From positions 15,355 through 79,354 of the forward strand of contig CAVYHX010000008.1 of the NCBI GenBank assembly GCA_963768415.1: a stretch of 64,000 nt of DNA, given 5' to 3'. This document shows, piece after piece, positions 1 to 11,043 of this stretch (its first letter is position 1; every line of letters begins with the position of its first letter). The translations under genes were made by a program, and so were the position numbers. The stretch comes from CAVYHX01 sp963768415 (GTDB lineage: Bacteria > Pseudomonadota > Gammaproteobacteria > UBA9214). The notes below the pieces were generated by a model. It did not search any database. It was not told where the DNA came from and was given only the letters and a program-made list of their open reading frames with translations.

Positions 1-1651
<1,651 letters not shown>

Positions 1652-2350
1652 AACAACAAATCTCAACTGGTTAAGACGCGCTGCGCCTCATGCCGACTTT
1701 TCCCGGTTAAAGCCCTGCTTCTGCCTGGCCACTGCATTGATGAAACCGCCGCATGCCTGGTCCCGGGTCCGCAGGCAGGTGGCCAGCTCCGGGTATTACG
1801 GACCATTGGCGGGCCCTGCCAGTAGTCACCCTTTGTGCCATACCCGCTCACTCGCTCACTCGAATCCATATATTTGGCTATGCCATGTAATCGACGCATT
1901 ATCCAGTTTCTTAAGGCTTTTCCAGGGCGGGTGGGAATAGCCCTGCAGCATCCTTCCCGAGTCCGGACACCGGTGCTGTGCCGCCGGGCAGACAATGTTT
2001 TCCGCACCTGCGGAATGCGTCGAATATTTTCGCCGCGATCAGGCCTCAGGGCCCGTTTCACCCCCGGCAGATCCAGCTCCCGCCCTGCAAACACAGTCAT
2101 AACAACACCTAAAGTTTCCTCACCGGTATGCCGCTAAAAAGCAAGGATCTATCTGTCTATGTGACTGGAATCCCGGGCAATGCATAAAAAAACAGACATG
2201 GCAGGGATAACAGCCAGACAGAAACCGGGCCGCTTCGTGCGACTGGACACTGCGGTGCACCTGACTCCCCGGAAACCGGGACCGGTTGTCCGTGTAATGA
2301 ACTGGATAGAAAAGTACGGTATTGAACCTTACAGAAAGGACACAGCAATA
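1652..2350. other. Divergent intergenic region between sensor kinase and c-di-GMP operon
   Basis: About 700 bp with no gene I can support. A 145-codon minus-strand frame (1663-2100) has no recognisable motif and a composition rich in Arg and Pro, typical of a chance frame. An upstream in-frame ATG at 2180 would lengthen the next gene by 57 residues, but that extension looks non-conserved. Promoters for both flanking genes should lie here; I could not identify clear -35/-10 boxes. Confidence 0.5.
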
Positions 2351-5300
2351 ATGGAATCTTCGCCTGGGGATAACCGCCCTGAAAATCAAGAATCAGGTGA
2401 GTCTGCGCCTGCCAACGGCACAGACACCATCGCCACCGACAATCATTCTGAAATCCAGGCGGATAGTATCGATACTCCGGAAGCTGGTACTGCAAACGCC
2501 GCGCATGATTCGGACCGGTCACAGCATGCAGCTACAGCAGAATTCAACAATGCCATGCAAACGGCCATCCAGGAGTATGAAAATCAGTATTCGCTGCTGC
2601 TTGACCGCAGCCACGAGGCAGAATCACTTAATAGCGAGGTACAACGTCTCGCTCAATCACTTGCGAATGCTGAAGACCAGTGCGATAGCCTGAAGGCACA
2701 GACTGCCCGGCAGGCGCAGGAATTACGCACCAGGGCGGAAGAGTTGAATAACTCTCTGCAGACTATCGAGGACCAGCGGCAACATTTGTCTGCAAGCAAC
2801 AGCAAGGTGGGCATGCTGGGCAGTGAAGTGCGCGCCCTGACGGATGCCCTGGAATCCAGCGCAGCGGATGCAGAGCGGCTCAACCAGCGGGTTGAGAGCC
2901 TGGGCAGCGAAGTGGAAACGCTCACGCTAACGCTGGAAAAACGCACCAGCGAGGCCCACGAGCTCAGTGTGGTTGGCGATGAATTACGCAATGATATCAG
3001 CAGGTTGACAAACTCCCTGCAGATCTCCGAGGGTGAATACCAGGAGCTGGACGCACACTTCAGGGAAACCACGGAAAAACTCAATAATGCCCTGCAAACA
3101 GCGGCAGAACGGCGTCAGCAGCTGTCCGAGCGCGGTGTGCAGATCGAGTCGCTCGAGAATGATGTCGCCTCAGTGACAGCGGCGCTGGAAGCGCGTACCG
3201 GTGAAGTTGATGCTCTCACGAGCAGGGCAGGCGAGTTGCAGGGAGAAATCGAGCGCCTGAGTGCCGCACTGCAGGAGTCAGAGGACAAACGCAAGCGACT
3301 GGAAGTGCATACTGCCAGGACAGAAGAAGAACTGAAGACCACAAAGGATGCGCTGGAATTCGCGCAACAAACCTCGGCTGAACAGAACCAGCAACTGGAG
3401 GCTCGTGCCACCCGCATCGAGGAGTTGACAGCTGCGGTCCGCGCACGCTCCAGCGAGGTGACCGACCTGCGCGCCCGTGCAGAAGAGTTTATCAACAAGT
3501 CTGACAATCTCAGCGGCGAACTGACGGTGATAAAAGCCGCGCTGCATGAGTCCCAGCTACAGAAAAAACAACTGGAAATCCACGCCGCCCGCTCTGATGA
3601 ACTGACAGCCTCGGAAGCCGCACTGAAGGACGAGATTGAAAAACTGTCCCTGACACTGCAGGCGTCGGAGAACCAGTGCCGTGAACTGGAAGCCCACGCC
3701 ATGCAGGCGGAAAAACTCGGCATCCAGACAACCCAGATGAATGCCGAAATCGAGCGTCTGACTGAAGCGCTGGAACAGGCAGACAGCCAGCGTGTGCTGC
3801 TCGAGAAACAGGTAAGCGAGACAGAGGCACTGAAGGCCTCGCTGGATAGCCGCAACAGCAAGATAGAAGTACTGAGCGCCAGTGTGCAGGACTATGAAGC
3901 CCGTTGCCAGACACTCGAGGCCCAGGCCAGACAGGCACAGGAACTGGGAGTGCAGGGCTCCGAACTTCAGGCTGAAATCGAGCGGCTCACCAGCGCCCTC
4001 CAGGAAGCTGAAAGCCGGCGTGTGCAACTCGAGGAGAGTGCCGGCCAACTCGATGAAATGACTGCCACGCTGGAGGCACGCACCGACAAGATCGAGGTGC
4101 TCACTACGGCAGTACAAGACTATGAAACACGTTGCCAGACGCTGGAAGCCCAGCTTCGGGAGGCATCCGAAACTGGCAGCCAGGCAGAAATTCTGCAGCA
4201 GGATGTAGAGAGACTCACTGCATCCCTGCTGGAAGCCGAAAATGACAGACAGCAGCTTGCGACCCTGTCCAATCAGGAAAACAAGGAGCTGCAGGGCAGG
4301 ATTGAACGCCTGGAAGCGACGCTGCATACCACGGAACAGACCCGCGGGGATCTGGAGCGCAAGCTCAGCGAGCTGGAAACACAGGCTGGCGAAGCCGGCA
4401 AGCTGCATAGTCAGCTCAGCGAACTTGGCGGTGAGCTGGAAGGCCGCAACAGCGAACTGGAAAAACTGACTTCCCTGCTTGAAGAACAAAAAGGCATCGA
4501 GGACAAAACAAGGGTCAGAGCCGAAAAGCTGACCAGCCAGGTCGAATGGTTGAATGTCGCATTACAGACATCCGGAGCACAGATAAAGGAACTGGAGGCA
4601 AAGGCCAGCCAGATCGACTTGCTGAATGCAGAAATCAGCAAGCTGGACACCGCTCTGTGCGAGGCGAATGCAAAAAACCAGATGCTCGAAACCGGGCCGG
4701 AGCGCAACACCGGCGAGCTGCATGAGAAAATCGAGAGGCTTACTGCCGAGCTGAATGCCGCACAGACGCAGCAGCAAAATGCCAGTGAAAATGCCAGTGA
4801 AAATGCTGACAAGGTAAACCAGCTTGCTGCCGAAGTCGAAAGGCTGACTACTGCGCTGAGCGAAGCCCGGGGCAATCAGCAGATGATCGAGGGGCAGTTC
4901 AGCCAGAATACTGCAGCTGCTGACGAGAAGCTCGGGGAATTGTCGGCTGCACTGGAAAAATCAGAATCACACTGCCGCGAACTTGAAAATCAGGTCAGTA
5001 ATAACGCGGAATTAAACGGGGAGATCAGCAAACTCAGGGAAGCACTGGAAGCATCCGAGGCACAGAAGCAGGAACTCGAGGCACGCATGATTGCGTCCGG
5101 ACCGGATGGCATGAACACGCCGGCAGGTGAAAATGGGGCCGGGATTGAAAAGAAAATCGAGGACCTCAAAAATATGGATATGCTGACCGGACTGTATAAC
5201 CGCCAGTATTTCATGCGCACTCTGGATGAGGTGCTCATCCAGAAACCGGACCCCGCTACCGAGAAGGCCGTCTTTTATATCCTGATGGACAATTTCATGT

Positions 5301-6475
5301 CTATACGGGAAAACATCGGAATCGTTGCGGGTGACCAGGTCCTCGGCGAGATTGCAGATCTGCTCAAGGAAGAATGTTCTGAACACGATATCGCCGCACG
5401 TTTCGGTGACTTCGCTTTTACTATGTTGGTATGCGCGGAGGATGCCGACAAGTTACAGGTGTCAGGCGAAGCCGTGCGCAAGGCAATTGAAAGTCATATG
5501 GCACAAATCGACGGCCATGCCGTCATAACAACTGCCAGCATCGGTATCTGCATGCTGGGCAAAAATACCAACAGCGCACAAAATATATTGACGCGCGTGG
5601 ATCTGGCCTGTGAAGTAGCGCGCTCTTCCGGCGGCAACCAGATCCACACCCACAGCACCGTCCTGGATGACAAATCGGATCCCGATCACGAGAATGAATG
5701 GGATGATATGATCCGCAGCACAATCGATGAAGGGCGTTTCTATCTCGCCTTTCAGCCGATCATCAGGCTCGGTGAAAGCACTGACCAGTGCTATGAAGTG
5801 CTGCTCAGGATCGTCGATGAAGAAGGGAATATAATCCTGCCGGGCCAGTTTATATCGATTGCCGAGAAAATCGGCCTCAGCGGGGAAATCGACCGCTGGG
5901 TCATCGAATCTGCATTCCGCAAACTGGCGGAGTCCAGCACGGCAAATATCACGCTCTTCATGAAAATGTCCGGCGCTACATTGGCGGACACCGCAATTCC
6001 TGCCTGGATCGGAGAGCAACTGGAAAAATACAATCTTGATAAAAACAATATCGTGTTCGAGATTCCGGAAATGGTTGCAGTGCAGAATCTCAAGCATGCA
6101 CTGTATTTTACCAAGGCAATAAGCGCCATGCAGTGCAGGATAGCGCTGGAACACTACAACGCTACAAGCCAGCCGCAACTGCTCAAGCACCTGCCATTGA
6201 ATGTTCTCAAGATTGACGGTGCCCTGATTTCCGAATTGTCTTCCGACAGGAATGCGCAGGCAAAGGTACAGTCCATCATCAGCCTTGCCAGGGAATACAA
6301 GCTGCTTTCGATTGCAGAGCGCGTTGACGATGCCAGCATCATGGCGCTGCTATGGAGCTATGGCGTGGACTTCGCACAAGGCAACTTCATCCAGGAAGCC
6401 GGAAAGAATCTCGATTACGAATTTTATGATGAAATTGTCCAGGAGGAACAGGTCTCGGCCATTCACAAGGAATGA
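2351..6475 (+). CDS. FimX-like c-di-GMP receptor: long coiled coil with degenerate GGDEF and EAL domains
   Basis: Probably a c-di-GMP-binding regulator rather than an enzyme. About 1,374 residues. Residues ~60-920 are continuous heptad-rich coiled coil with recurring segments such as LEAQARQAQELG and EIERLTSALQ. A GGDEF fold follows (~942-1105) in which the signature is lost (RFGDFAF in place of RGGDEF). Then comes an EAL fold (~1115-1370) with EVL instead of EAL, LEHYN instead of the catalytic DDFG, and the retained motif QGNFI. EVL and QGNFI are features of FimX, which binds c-di-GMP without hydrolysing it and acts in type IV pilus control. The coiled coil is far longer than in FimX. Start chosen at ATG 2351 because of the purine-rich gaaagga at 2334-2340; ATG 2180 is an in-frame alternative. 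It is the first gene of an operon with two further c-di-GMP genes. Confidence 0.85.
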   Translation: MESSPGDNRPENQESGESAPANGTDTIATDNHSEIQADSIDTPEAGTANAAHDSDRSQHAATAEFNNAMQTAIQEYENQYSLLLDRSHEAESLNSEVQRLAQSLANAEDQCDSLKAQTARQAQELRTRAEELNNSLQTIEDQRQHLSASNSKVGMLGSEVRALTDALESSAADAERLNQRVESLGSEVETLTLTLEKRTSEAHELSVVGDELRNDISRLTNSLQISEGEYQELDAHFRETTEKLNNALQTAAERRQQLSERGVQIESLENDVASVTAALEARTGEVDALTSRAGELQGEIERLSAALQESEDKRKRLEVHTARTEEELKTTKDALEFAQQTSAEQNQQLEARATRIEELTAAVRARSSEVTDLRARAEEFINKSDNLSGELTVIKAALHESQLQKKQLEIHAARSDELTASEAALKDEIEKLSLTLQASENQCRELEAHAMQAEKLGIQTTQMNAEIERLTEALEQADSQRVLLEKQVSETEALKASLDSRNSKIEVLSASVQDYEARCQTLEAQARQAQELGVQGSELQAEIERLTSALQEAESRRVQLEESAGQLDEMTATLEARTDKIEVLTTAVQDYETRCQTLEAQLREASETGSQAEILQQDVERLTASLLEAENDRQQLATLSNQENKELQGRIERLEATLHTTEQTRGDLERKLSELETQAGEAGKLHSQLSELGGELEGRNSELEKLTSLLEEQKGIEDKTRVRAEKLTSQVEWLNVALQTSGAQIKELEAKASQIDLLNAEISKLDTALCEANAKNQMLETGPERNTGELHEKIERLTAELNAAQTQQQNASENASENADKVNQLAAEVERLTTALSEARGNQQMIEGQFSQNTAAADEKLGELSAALEKSESHCRELENQVSNNAELNGEISKLREALEASEAQKQELEARMIASGPDGMNTPAGENGAGIEKKIEDLKNMDMLTGLYNRQYFMRTLDEVLIQKPDPATEKAVFYILMDNFMSIRENIGIVAGDQVLGEIADLLKEECSEHDIAARFGDFAFTMLVCAEDADKLQVSGEAVRKAIESHMAQIDGHAVITTASIGICMLGKNTNSAQNILTRVDLACEVARSSGGNQIHTHSTVLDDKSDPDHENEWDDMIRSTIDEGRFYLAFQPIIRLGESTDQCYEVLLRIVDEEGNIILPGQFISIAEKIGLSGEIDRWVIESAFRKLAESSTANITLFMKMSGATLADTAIPAWIGEQLEKYNLDKNNIVFEIPEMVAVQNLKHALYFTKAISAMQCRIALEHYNATSQPQLLKHLPLNVLKIDGALISELSSDRNAQAKVQSIISLAREYKLLSIAERVDDASIMALLWSYGVDFAQGNFIQEAGKNLDYEFYDEIVQEEQVSAIHKE

Positions 6476-6529
6476 CCGCAGCTGCCCGGAGAGAAACCAC
6501 ACATATCAATAAACTGGACTACATGATTG

Positions 6530-7810
6530 ATGACCATGAGCAGAACATCACTAAAGCTTGATATCAATGAACTGAATGTACCCAGAAAGCAGATTGCTAC
6601 CCGCGATCTTGCTATTGGAATGCATGTTCAGGAACTGGACAGGCCCTGGCTTGAAACTCCATTCCTGTTCCAGGGTTTTACACTGGACAAACAGGAAGAA
6701 ATCGAAACCCTTCAGGAATTATGCGAGTATGTCTATATAACGCAGGACACTGATACCGGCGCCGGCAGCAACCAGTCAACAAGCCCGGCATCCCGGAGTG
6801 CGGGGCAGACGGATCTAACCAGGGTACTCAATCTTCCACACCGGGTCACCTACCGCGATGAAGCGCCGGTCGAAGAGGAACTGGAACCTGCCAGGGCGTT
6901 ATACCGGGAATGCCATGACACGGTGGAAGTTTTGTTCGACTCGGTGCGCGAGGGCCGGGCCATTGAAGCTGCTGTCGTCAAGGAAACCGTGAACGGCGTT
7001 GTTGGCAGCGTGCTCCGTAACCCGGATGCATTCATGTTGCTGCGCATGATGAAGAGCAAGGAATCCTACAGTTATTCACATGCAATAGATTCTTGTGCAC
7101 TGGTATCGGCGTTCTGTCGCCATCTGGGCTTCCCGAAGAACGAACTCGAGGACATTGCCTTCGGTGCACTCATCCTCGATGTCGGCATATTAAAGGTCCC
7201 GGATGACATCCTGAATACCGAAGGCCGTCTATCCAAGGCTGCAATTATTCTGGTACGCGAGCATGTCAAACATGGCGTTGAAATTCTCAAAAACTCCAGG
7301 GATATACCTCCGACCTCCATCGAAATGGTTGCAACCCATCATGAGCGCATCAACGGCAAGGGTTATCCGAACGGGCTCGCGGGCAGCCAGATACCCGTCT
7401 CCGGAAGAATTGCCGCCATCGTCGACTGCTATGACGCAATGACCAGCAAGCGTCCGTACAAAATCCCGAAATCGCCACATGAAGCGGTTAATGAGCTCTA
7501 CAAATGGCGCAATATCGACTTTCAGGACGAGCTGGTGGAGCAGTTTATCCAGTGTCTGGGAATCTACCCGACCGGTACACTGGTAGAAATGAATACCGGC
7601 CAGATCGGTATAGTCCTTTCGCAAAACAGGATCCGGCGCCTGTTTCCCAAGATCCTCCTGATACATAACGCCGATAACATCCCTTATGAGAAACCGCATA
7701 CCCTGGATCTTTGGGAGTATGCACAGAAAAACAAGGGGCATTCCCTGGAAATCAGGCGCGCACTGGAACCCAGCCAGGCCGGCATTGATCCCGGTGATTA
7801 CTATCTCTAG
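6530..7810 (+). CDS. DUF3391/HD-GYP-type protein with degenerate HD motif
   Basis: A family of c-di-GMP phosphodiesterases, here probably altered in activity. The N-terminus (about residues 10-70, RDLAIGMHVQELDRPW, then FLFQGF) is the DUF3391 domain that usually precedes HD-GYP. In the HD-GYP core the expected HDIGK is ILDVGILKVP (about residue 214), so the metal-binding His and the Lys are missing. The second motif HHERINGKGYP (about residue 270) is kept apart from Asp to Asn. Loss of the HD pair argues for weak or no hydrolysis and perhaps a binding role. Starts at ATG 6530 or 6536 are both possible; TTG 6527 is less likely and no strong ribosome site is visible. It lies 54 bp after the FimX-like gene and 48 bp before the GGDEF-EAL gene, consistent with one operon. 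Confidence 0.85.
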   Translation: MTMSRTSLKLDINELNVPRKQIATRDLAIGMHVQELDRPWLETPFLFQGFTLDKQEEIETLQELCEYVYITQDTDTGAGSNQSTSPASRSAGQTDLTRVLNLPHRVTYRDEAPVEEELEPARALYRECHDTVEVLFDSVREGRAIEAAVVKETVNGVVGSVLRNPDAFMLLRMMKSKESYSYSHAIDSCALVSAFCRHLGFPKNELEDIAFGALILDVGILKVPDDILNTEGRLSKAAIILVREHVKHGVEILKNSRDIPPTSIEMVATHHERINGKGYPNGLAGSQIPVSGRIAAIVDCYDAMTSKRPYKIPKSPHEAVNELYKWRNIDFQDELVEQFIQCLGIYPTGTLVEMNTGQIGIVLSQNRIRRLFPKILLIHNADNIPYEKPHTLDLWEYAQKNKGHSLEIRRALEPSQAGIDPGDYYL

Positions 7811-7858
7811 GGTCGCGATGTTATCCGGCACTGTTCCGGGTGACCGGCCACATTCCTC

Positions 7859-9190
7859 ATGGACTCGCAGACAGAACTGTTGACACGATCCGGTTTCCTG
7901 GAAGCACTGGAAGCCGAGATCCTGAAACGCGACCGGGAGGGATCAACGCTCGCCCTGCTGGTGCTCAATATCAATCAGTTCAGAACCATCAACACGGTCT
8001 ATGGCTATGCCGGAGGTGATCAGCTCCTGGTCGAAATTGCCAATCGCATTCAACGGGTGAAGCGAACGTCTGACATTGCAGGCCGTATCGGCAGTGATGA
8101 ATTCGCAATCATCCTCCCGAATCTCGGCAGTCCGCATATCGCCGAGCTTGCCGCAAACAAAATCATACAATCTGTAAAGGCGCACACGGCGCTTGCCAAG
8201 CAAACTATCAGTATCAAGGCCAATATAGGCATATCAGTGCTCACTGAACCCGGTGTGAGCGCAGAGGAACTCGTCCTGCAGGCGGATTCGGCCATGCAAC
8301 TGGCGCGTGATACCCACAGGGACTATCGTACTGTCGACTGCATCCATCAAAAACTGGTTACCGCAAGGAGAGTGCTGGAGTGTGACCTCGGTGATGCAAT
8401 CAAGGATGGTGAAATGGAGCTTCACTACCAGCCAAAGGTCAACCTGGAAACTCATAAACTCTCCGGTGCAGAAGCACTGGTACGCTGGAATCACCCGGAA
8501 TACGGGATGATCAGGCCCGATGAATTCATTTCAATCGCGGAAGAAAGCCTGCTGATACTGCCGCTCACAGTCTGGACACTGAATACCGCATTGCGACAGT
8601 CCATCGAAAGCCGGAAACTCTGGCCGGATTTCAAGGTAGCCGTCAACCTCTCGGCCAGCATCCTGGATGATGAACTCGTTGAACTGGTCATGCGGGCATT
8701 ACGCACCTGGGACGTGCCACCCGAGCAACTGATTCTCGAAGTCACTGAAAACGCGGTTATGAAAAACCCCGAGAGTTGCCTCATTACCCTGAATAAATTA
8801 CGTGACGAAGGCATCGAATTATCACTCGATGATTTCGGTACCGGCTATTCGTCGTTTTCATACCTCAAACGCCTGCCGGTACAGGAACTCAAGATTGACC
8901 AATCGTTTGTCAAACTGATGATGGATAGCGAGGATGACATACACATTGTTCAGGCCATGATTGATCTGGGCAAGAATTTCGGACTCCGGGTCATAGCCGA
9001 AGGCATCGAGACCCCGGAAACGGTCGACCGCCTTGTCGATCTGGGCTGCCATTCCGGCCAGGGCTACTACATAGCACGCCCCATGCCCCATGCCATGATG
9101 CTTGACTGGATCAGGAACTCGGCATGGACGTCAGGAACGGATGCACAGCAGAGCGAAGCAACACCACAAACAGCAATATCCTGCAAATAA
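7859..9190 (+). CDS. GGDEF-EAL protein, likely active c-di-GMP phosphodiesterase
   Basis: A 443-residue cytoplasmic protein with no transmembrane segment. The GGDEF domain (~5-160) has the signature RIGSDEFA, one residue off consensus (GSDEF), so diguanylate cyclase activity is uncertain. The EAL domain (~180-430) keeps the residues known to be needed for hydrolysis: GAEALVRWNHP (~204), VNLSA, LEVTEN, DDFGTGYSS, LKIDQSFV and IAEGIET. c-di-GMP hydrolysis to pGpG is therefore the likely activity. It contrasts with its two operon neighbours, whose catalytic motifs are degenerate. One enzyme plus two probable receptors suggests a local signalling module. ATG 7859 fits the domain start; no strong ribosome site is seen. 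Confidence 0.92.
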   Translation: MDSQTELLTRSGFLEALEAEILKRDREGSTLALLVLNINQFRTINTVYGYAGGDQLLVEIANRIQRVKRTSDIAGRIGSDEFAIILPNLGSPHIAELAANKIIQSVKAHTALAKQTISIKANIGISVLTEPGVSAEELVLQADSAMQLARDTHRDYRTVDCIHQKLVTARRVLECDLGDAIKDGEMELHYQPKVNLETHKLSGAEALVRWNHPEYGMIRPDEFISIAEESLLILPLTVWTLNTALRQSIESRKLWPDFKVAVNLSASILDDELVELVMRALRTWDVPPEQLILEVTENAVMKNPESCLITLNKLRDEGIELSLDDFGTGYSSFSYLKRLPVQELKIDQSFVKLMMDSEDDIHIVQAMIDLGKNFGLRVIAEGIETPETVDRLVDLGCHSGQGYYIARPMPHAMMLDWIRNSAWTSGTDAQQSEATPQTAISCK

Positions 9191-9208
9191 ACGGGGACAT
9201 TCCAGCGC

Positions 9209-9240
9209 AGCTCTGATGTGTCGTCATTGCGACGACTGCA
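9209..9240. repeat. Truncated end of the MITE-like element found at 25458
   Basis: AGCTCTGAT followed by GTCATTGCGACGACTGCA matches the left end of the complete 125-bp element at 25458-25582, with a small difference between the two blocks. Only this end is present, running straight into the 143-bp tandem array. Confidence 0.55.
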
Positions 9241-9742
9241 GCGACGTGCCCAACATGGCGGATCAAAATGCTGGGCACGCTGCGCTTTGCCCAACCTACG
9301 CGTATTGCCTCGCTACGCTCGCAACGCTGCCTGGAAATCATTCATTGCAGCCTGGCCCTGCGTAGGTTGGACAAAGGAGCGCAGCGACGTGCCCAACATG
9401 GCGGATCAAAATGTTGGGCACGCTGCGCTTTGCCCAACCTACGCGTATTGCCTCGCTACGCTCGCAACGCTGCCTGGAAATCATTCATTGCAACCTGGCC
9501 CTGCGTAGGTTGGACAAAGGAGCGCAGCGACGTGCCCAACATGGCGGATCAAAATGTTGGGCACGCTGCGCTTTGCCCAACCTACGCGTATTGCCTCGCT
9601 ACGCTCGCAACGCTGCCTGGAAATCATTCATTGCAGCCTGGCCCTGCGTAGGTTGGACAAAGGAGCGTAGCGACGTGCCCAACATGGCGGATCAAAATGT
9701 TGGGCACGCTGCGCTTTGCCCAACCTACGCGTATTGCCTCGC
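9241..9742. repeat. 143-bp tandem repeat, about 3.5 copies, with long internal hairpin
   Basis: Units start at 9241, 9384, 9527 and 9670 (last one partial), an exact period of 143 bp with only a few substitutions. Each unit carries two arms that pair with each other, GTAGGTTGGACAAAGGAGCG and its near complement in TTTGCCCAACCTAC, on either side of the core CCCAACATGG, so it can fold as a long imperfect hairpin. Open frames through it (for example 9218-9866) are by-products of a repeat length that is not a multiple of three and are not genes. It sits between two co-oriented operons and may end transcription of the c-di-GMP genes. 9754-9938 holds no recognisable feature. Confidence 0.9.
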
Positions 9743-9954
9743 TGGAATGTCCCAATTTTCCGTCGCCTTGATCAGGGTCAAGATTACAGCCATAAATTCA
9801 AGCAGTTGGGGGTTGATTTTGGCAGTGAACAACCCTAGTCTGATTACTGGTTTGTTTACCCGATAATCATTACAAGAAACACGGCGGCGCCGAACAGGCG
9901 CACCGGCTGATTCGAACCGTTGCCAGACGGAGATAAAACAGGAGGGCGATTACA

Positions 9955-10452
9955 GTGCACGCACTGAGCATGACAGCCAGCCTGGTGATATTCTGGTTGA
10001 TGATCTCCGGTGATTTCGGCGCAGCGAATCTGGCCCTGGGTATTGCGGCAGCGCTGCTGGTGGTTGCCATCTCGCTCCGCATGGATGTCGTGGATCAGGA
10101 ATCACAACCGATTCACCTGACGCCGCGGTTACCCATCTACTGGGGCTGGCTCACCCGGCAGGTAATCAAATCCAATCTCGATGTCACCCGCCGTATCTGG
10201 ACCCCCGGGCGCTCTATCAGCCCGACACTGGTGCGGCTCAAGCTAGGCCAGGAAACTGCGCTGGGCAAGGTGATTTATGCAAACTCCATCACCCTGACCC
10301 CCGGGACGGTCACCCTGACAATCGAGGGCGACCAGGTCCTCGTGCACGCGCTGTCCCGGGCGGACGCCGCGGTCCTTGAACAAGGCGAGATGAATCGCCA
10401 GGTACGCGCGCTGGAGAGCAGATGTTCATCACCGCCTGCCTCTCTATCCTGA
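9955..10452 (+). CDS. mnhE: Mrp antiporter subunit E
   Basis: Small membrane subunit of the multisubunit Na+(Li+ or K+)/H+ antiporter. Two N-terminal hydrophobic segments are followed by the family's soluble domain, including YANSITLTPGTVTL, a hallmark of MnhE/MrpE (about residues 103-116). The start is GTG 9955, supported by AGGAGGG at 9940-9946 with 8-base spacing. It is the first gene of a long operon and its end overlaps mnhF by 31 bp. Length, 165 residues, is normal. Confidence 0.93.
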   Translation: MHALSMTASLVIFWLMISGDFGAANLALGIAAALLVVAISLRMDVVDQESQPIHLTPRLPIYWGWLTRQVIKSNLDVTRRIWTPGRSISPTLVRLKLGQETALGKVIYANSITLTPGTVTLTIEGDQVLVHALSRADAAVLEQGEMNRQVRALESRCSSPPASLS

Positions 10453-10721
10453 TCGTGATGGCGCTCGCGCTGGTGCGGGCACTGGCCGGACCGACTGTAT
10501 ACGACCGCATCCTGGCCGTGAACATGTTCGGCACCAAGACCGTGCTGTTCATCGCGGTGCTCGGGTTTCTGACCGGCCGTCCGGATTTTCTGGATATCGC
10601 GCTCGTGTATGCCCTGATCAACTTCATCAGCCTGGTCGCCGTGCTGCGGTTCTTCGAATACAGCCAGTTTCGTCGTATCACCATGCCACCGGGTACCCGG
10701 CGTGAGGCCGCCGATGAGTGA
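10422..10721 (+). CDS. mnhF: Mrp antiporter subunit F
   Basis: About 99 residues with three membrane segments. ALAGPTVYDRILAVN and the downstream DFLDIALVYALINF are typical of MnhF/MrpF. It overlaps mnhE at its start and mnhG at its end (ATGAGTGA), indicating translational coupling. It assembles with the other Mrp subunits in the inner membrane. Confidence 0.93.
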   Translation: MFITACLSILIVMALALVRALAGPTVYDRILAVNMFGTKTVLFIAVLGFLTGRPDFLDIALVYALINFISLVAVLRFFEYSQFRRITMPPGTRREAADE

Positions 10722-11043
10722 ATTGGTGTCCATACTGAGCTGGAGCTGCCTGCTGGCTGGCAGCTTTTTTGGCATCAGCGGTGGCATCGGGCTGCTGCGG
10801 TTTCCGGATTTCTATACACGCATGCATGCGACCGGCGTGACCGATACCCTGTGCGCGGCACTCATCCTGACCGGCCTCATGCTGCAGGCCGGCTGGGGCC
10901 TGGTGCTGGTAAAACTGTTTCTGACACTGGCCCTGCTGCTCCTGACCTCGCCCACCGCCACCCATGCCCTCGCCCGGGCGGCGCTGCATGGACACCTGCA
11001 ACCCCGGCTCGATGCGCAGGAGGAACCGCCATCGAAATCCTGA
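10714..11043 (+). CDS. mnhG: Mrp antiporter subunit G
   Basis: About 109 residues. Motifs GIGLLRFPDFYTRMHATG and DTLCAALIL are characteristic of MnhG/MrpG. ATG 10714 is chosen because it lies in the ATGAGTGA overlap with the mnhF stop; GTG 10702 is an alternative. Three hydrophobic segments and an Mrp operon context on both sides. Confidence 0.93.
   Translation: MSELVSILSWSCLLAGSFFGISGGIGLLRFPDFYTRMHATGVTDTLCAALILTGLMLQAGWGLVLVKLFLTLALLLLTSPTATHALARAALHGHLQPRLDAQEEPPSKS

Larger units (their letters stand above)
9193..9753. repeat. GGGGACATTCCAG-type element split by other repeats
   Basis: The left arm GGGGACATTCCAG (9193-9205) and the right arm CTGGAATGTCCC (9742-9753) are inverted copies of each other. 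The same arms form a compact hairpin at 19185-19245. Here they are separated by a MITE-like fragment and a 143-bp tandem array, as if those had inserted into or expanded within a single hairpin element. The nesting is inference; the arms themselves are visible. Confidence 0.55.

Noticed and set aside
1663..2100. 145-codon minus-strand frame upstream of the sensor kinase
   Set aside because: No recognisable motif, no convincing ribosome site and Arg/Pro-rich composition.
1652..2350. c-di-GMP riboswitch before the c-di-GMP operon
   Set aside because: I looked for the conserved GEMM core on both strands and did not find it.
9218..9866. Overlapping plus-strand open frames of 87-151 codons
   Set aside because: They are the same 143-bp repeat read in successive frames; no gene-like composition.
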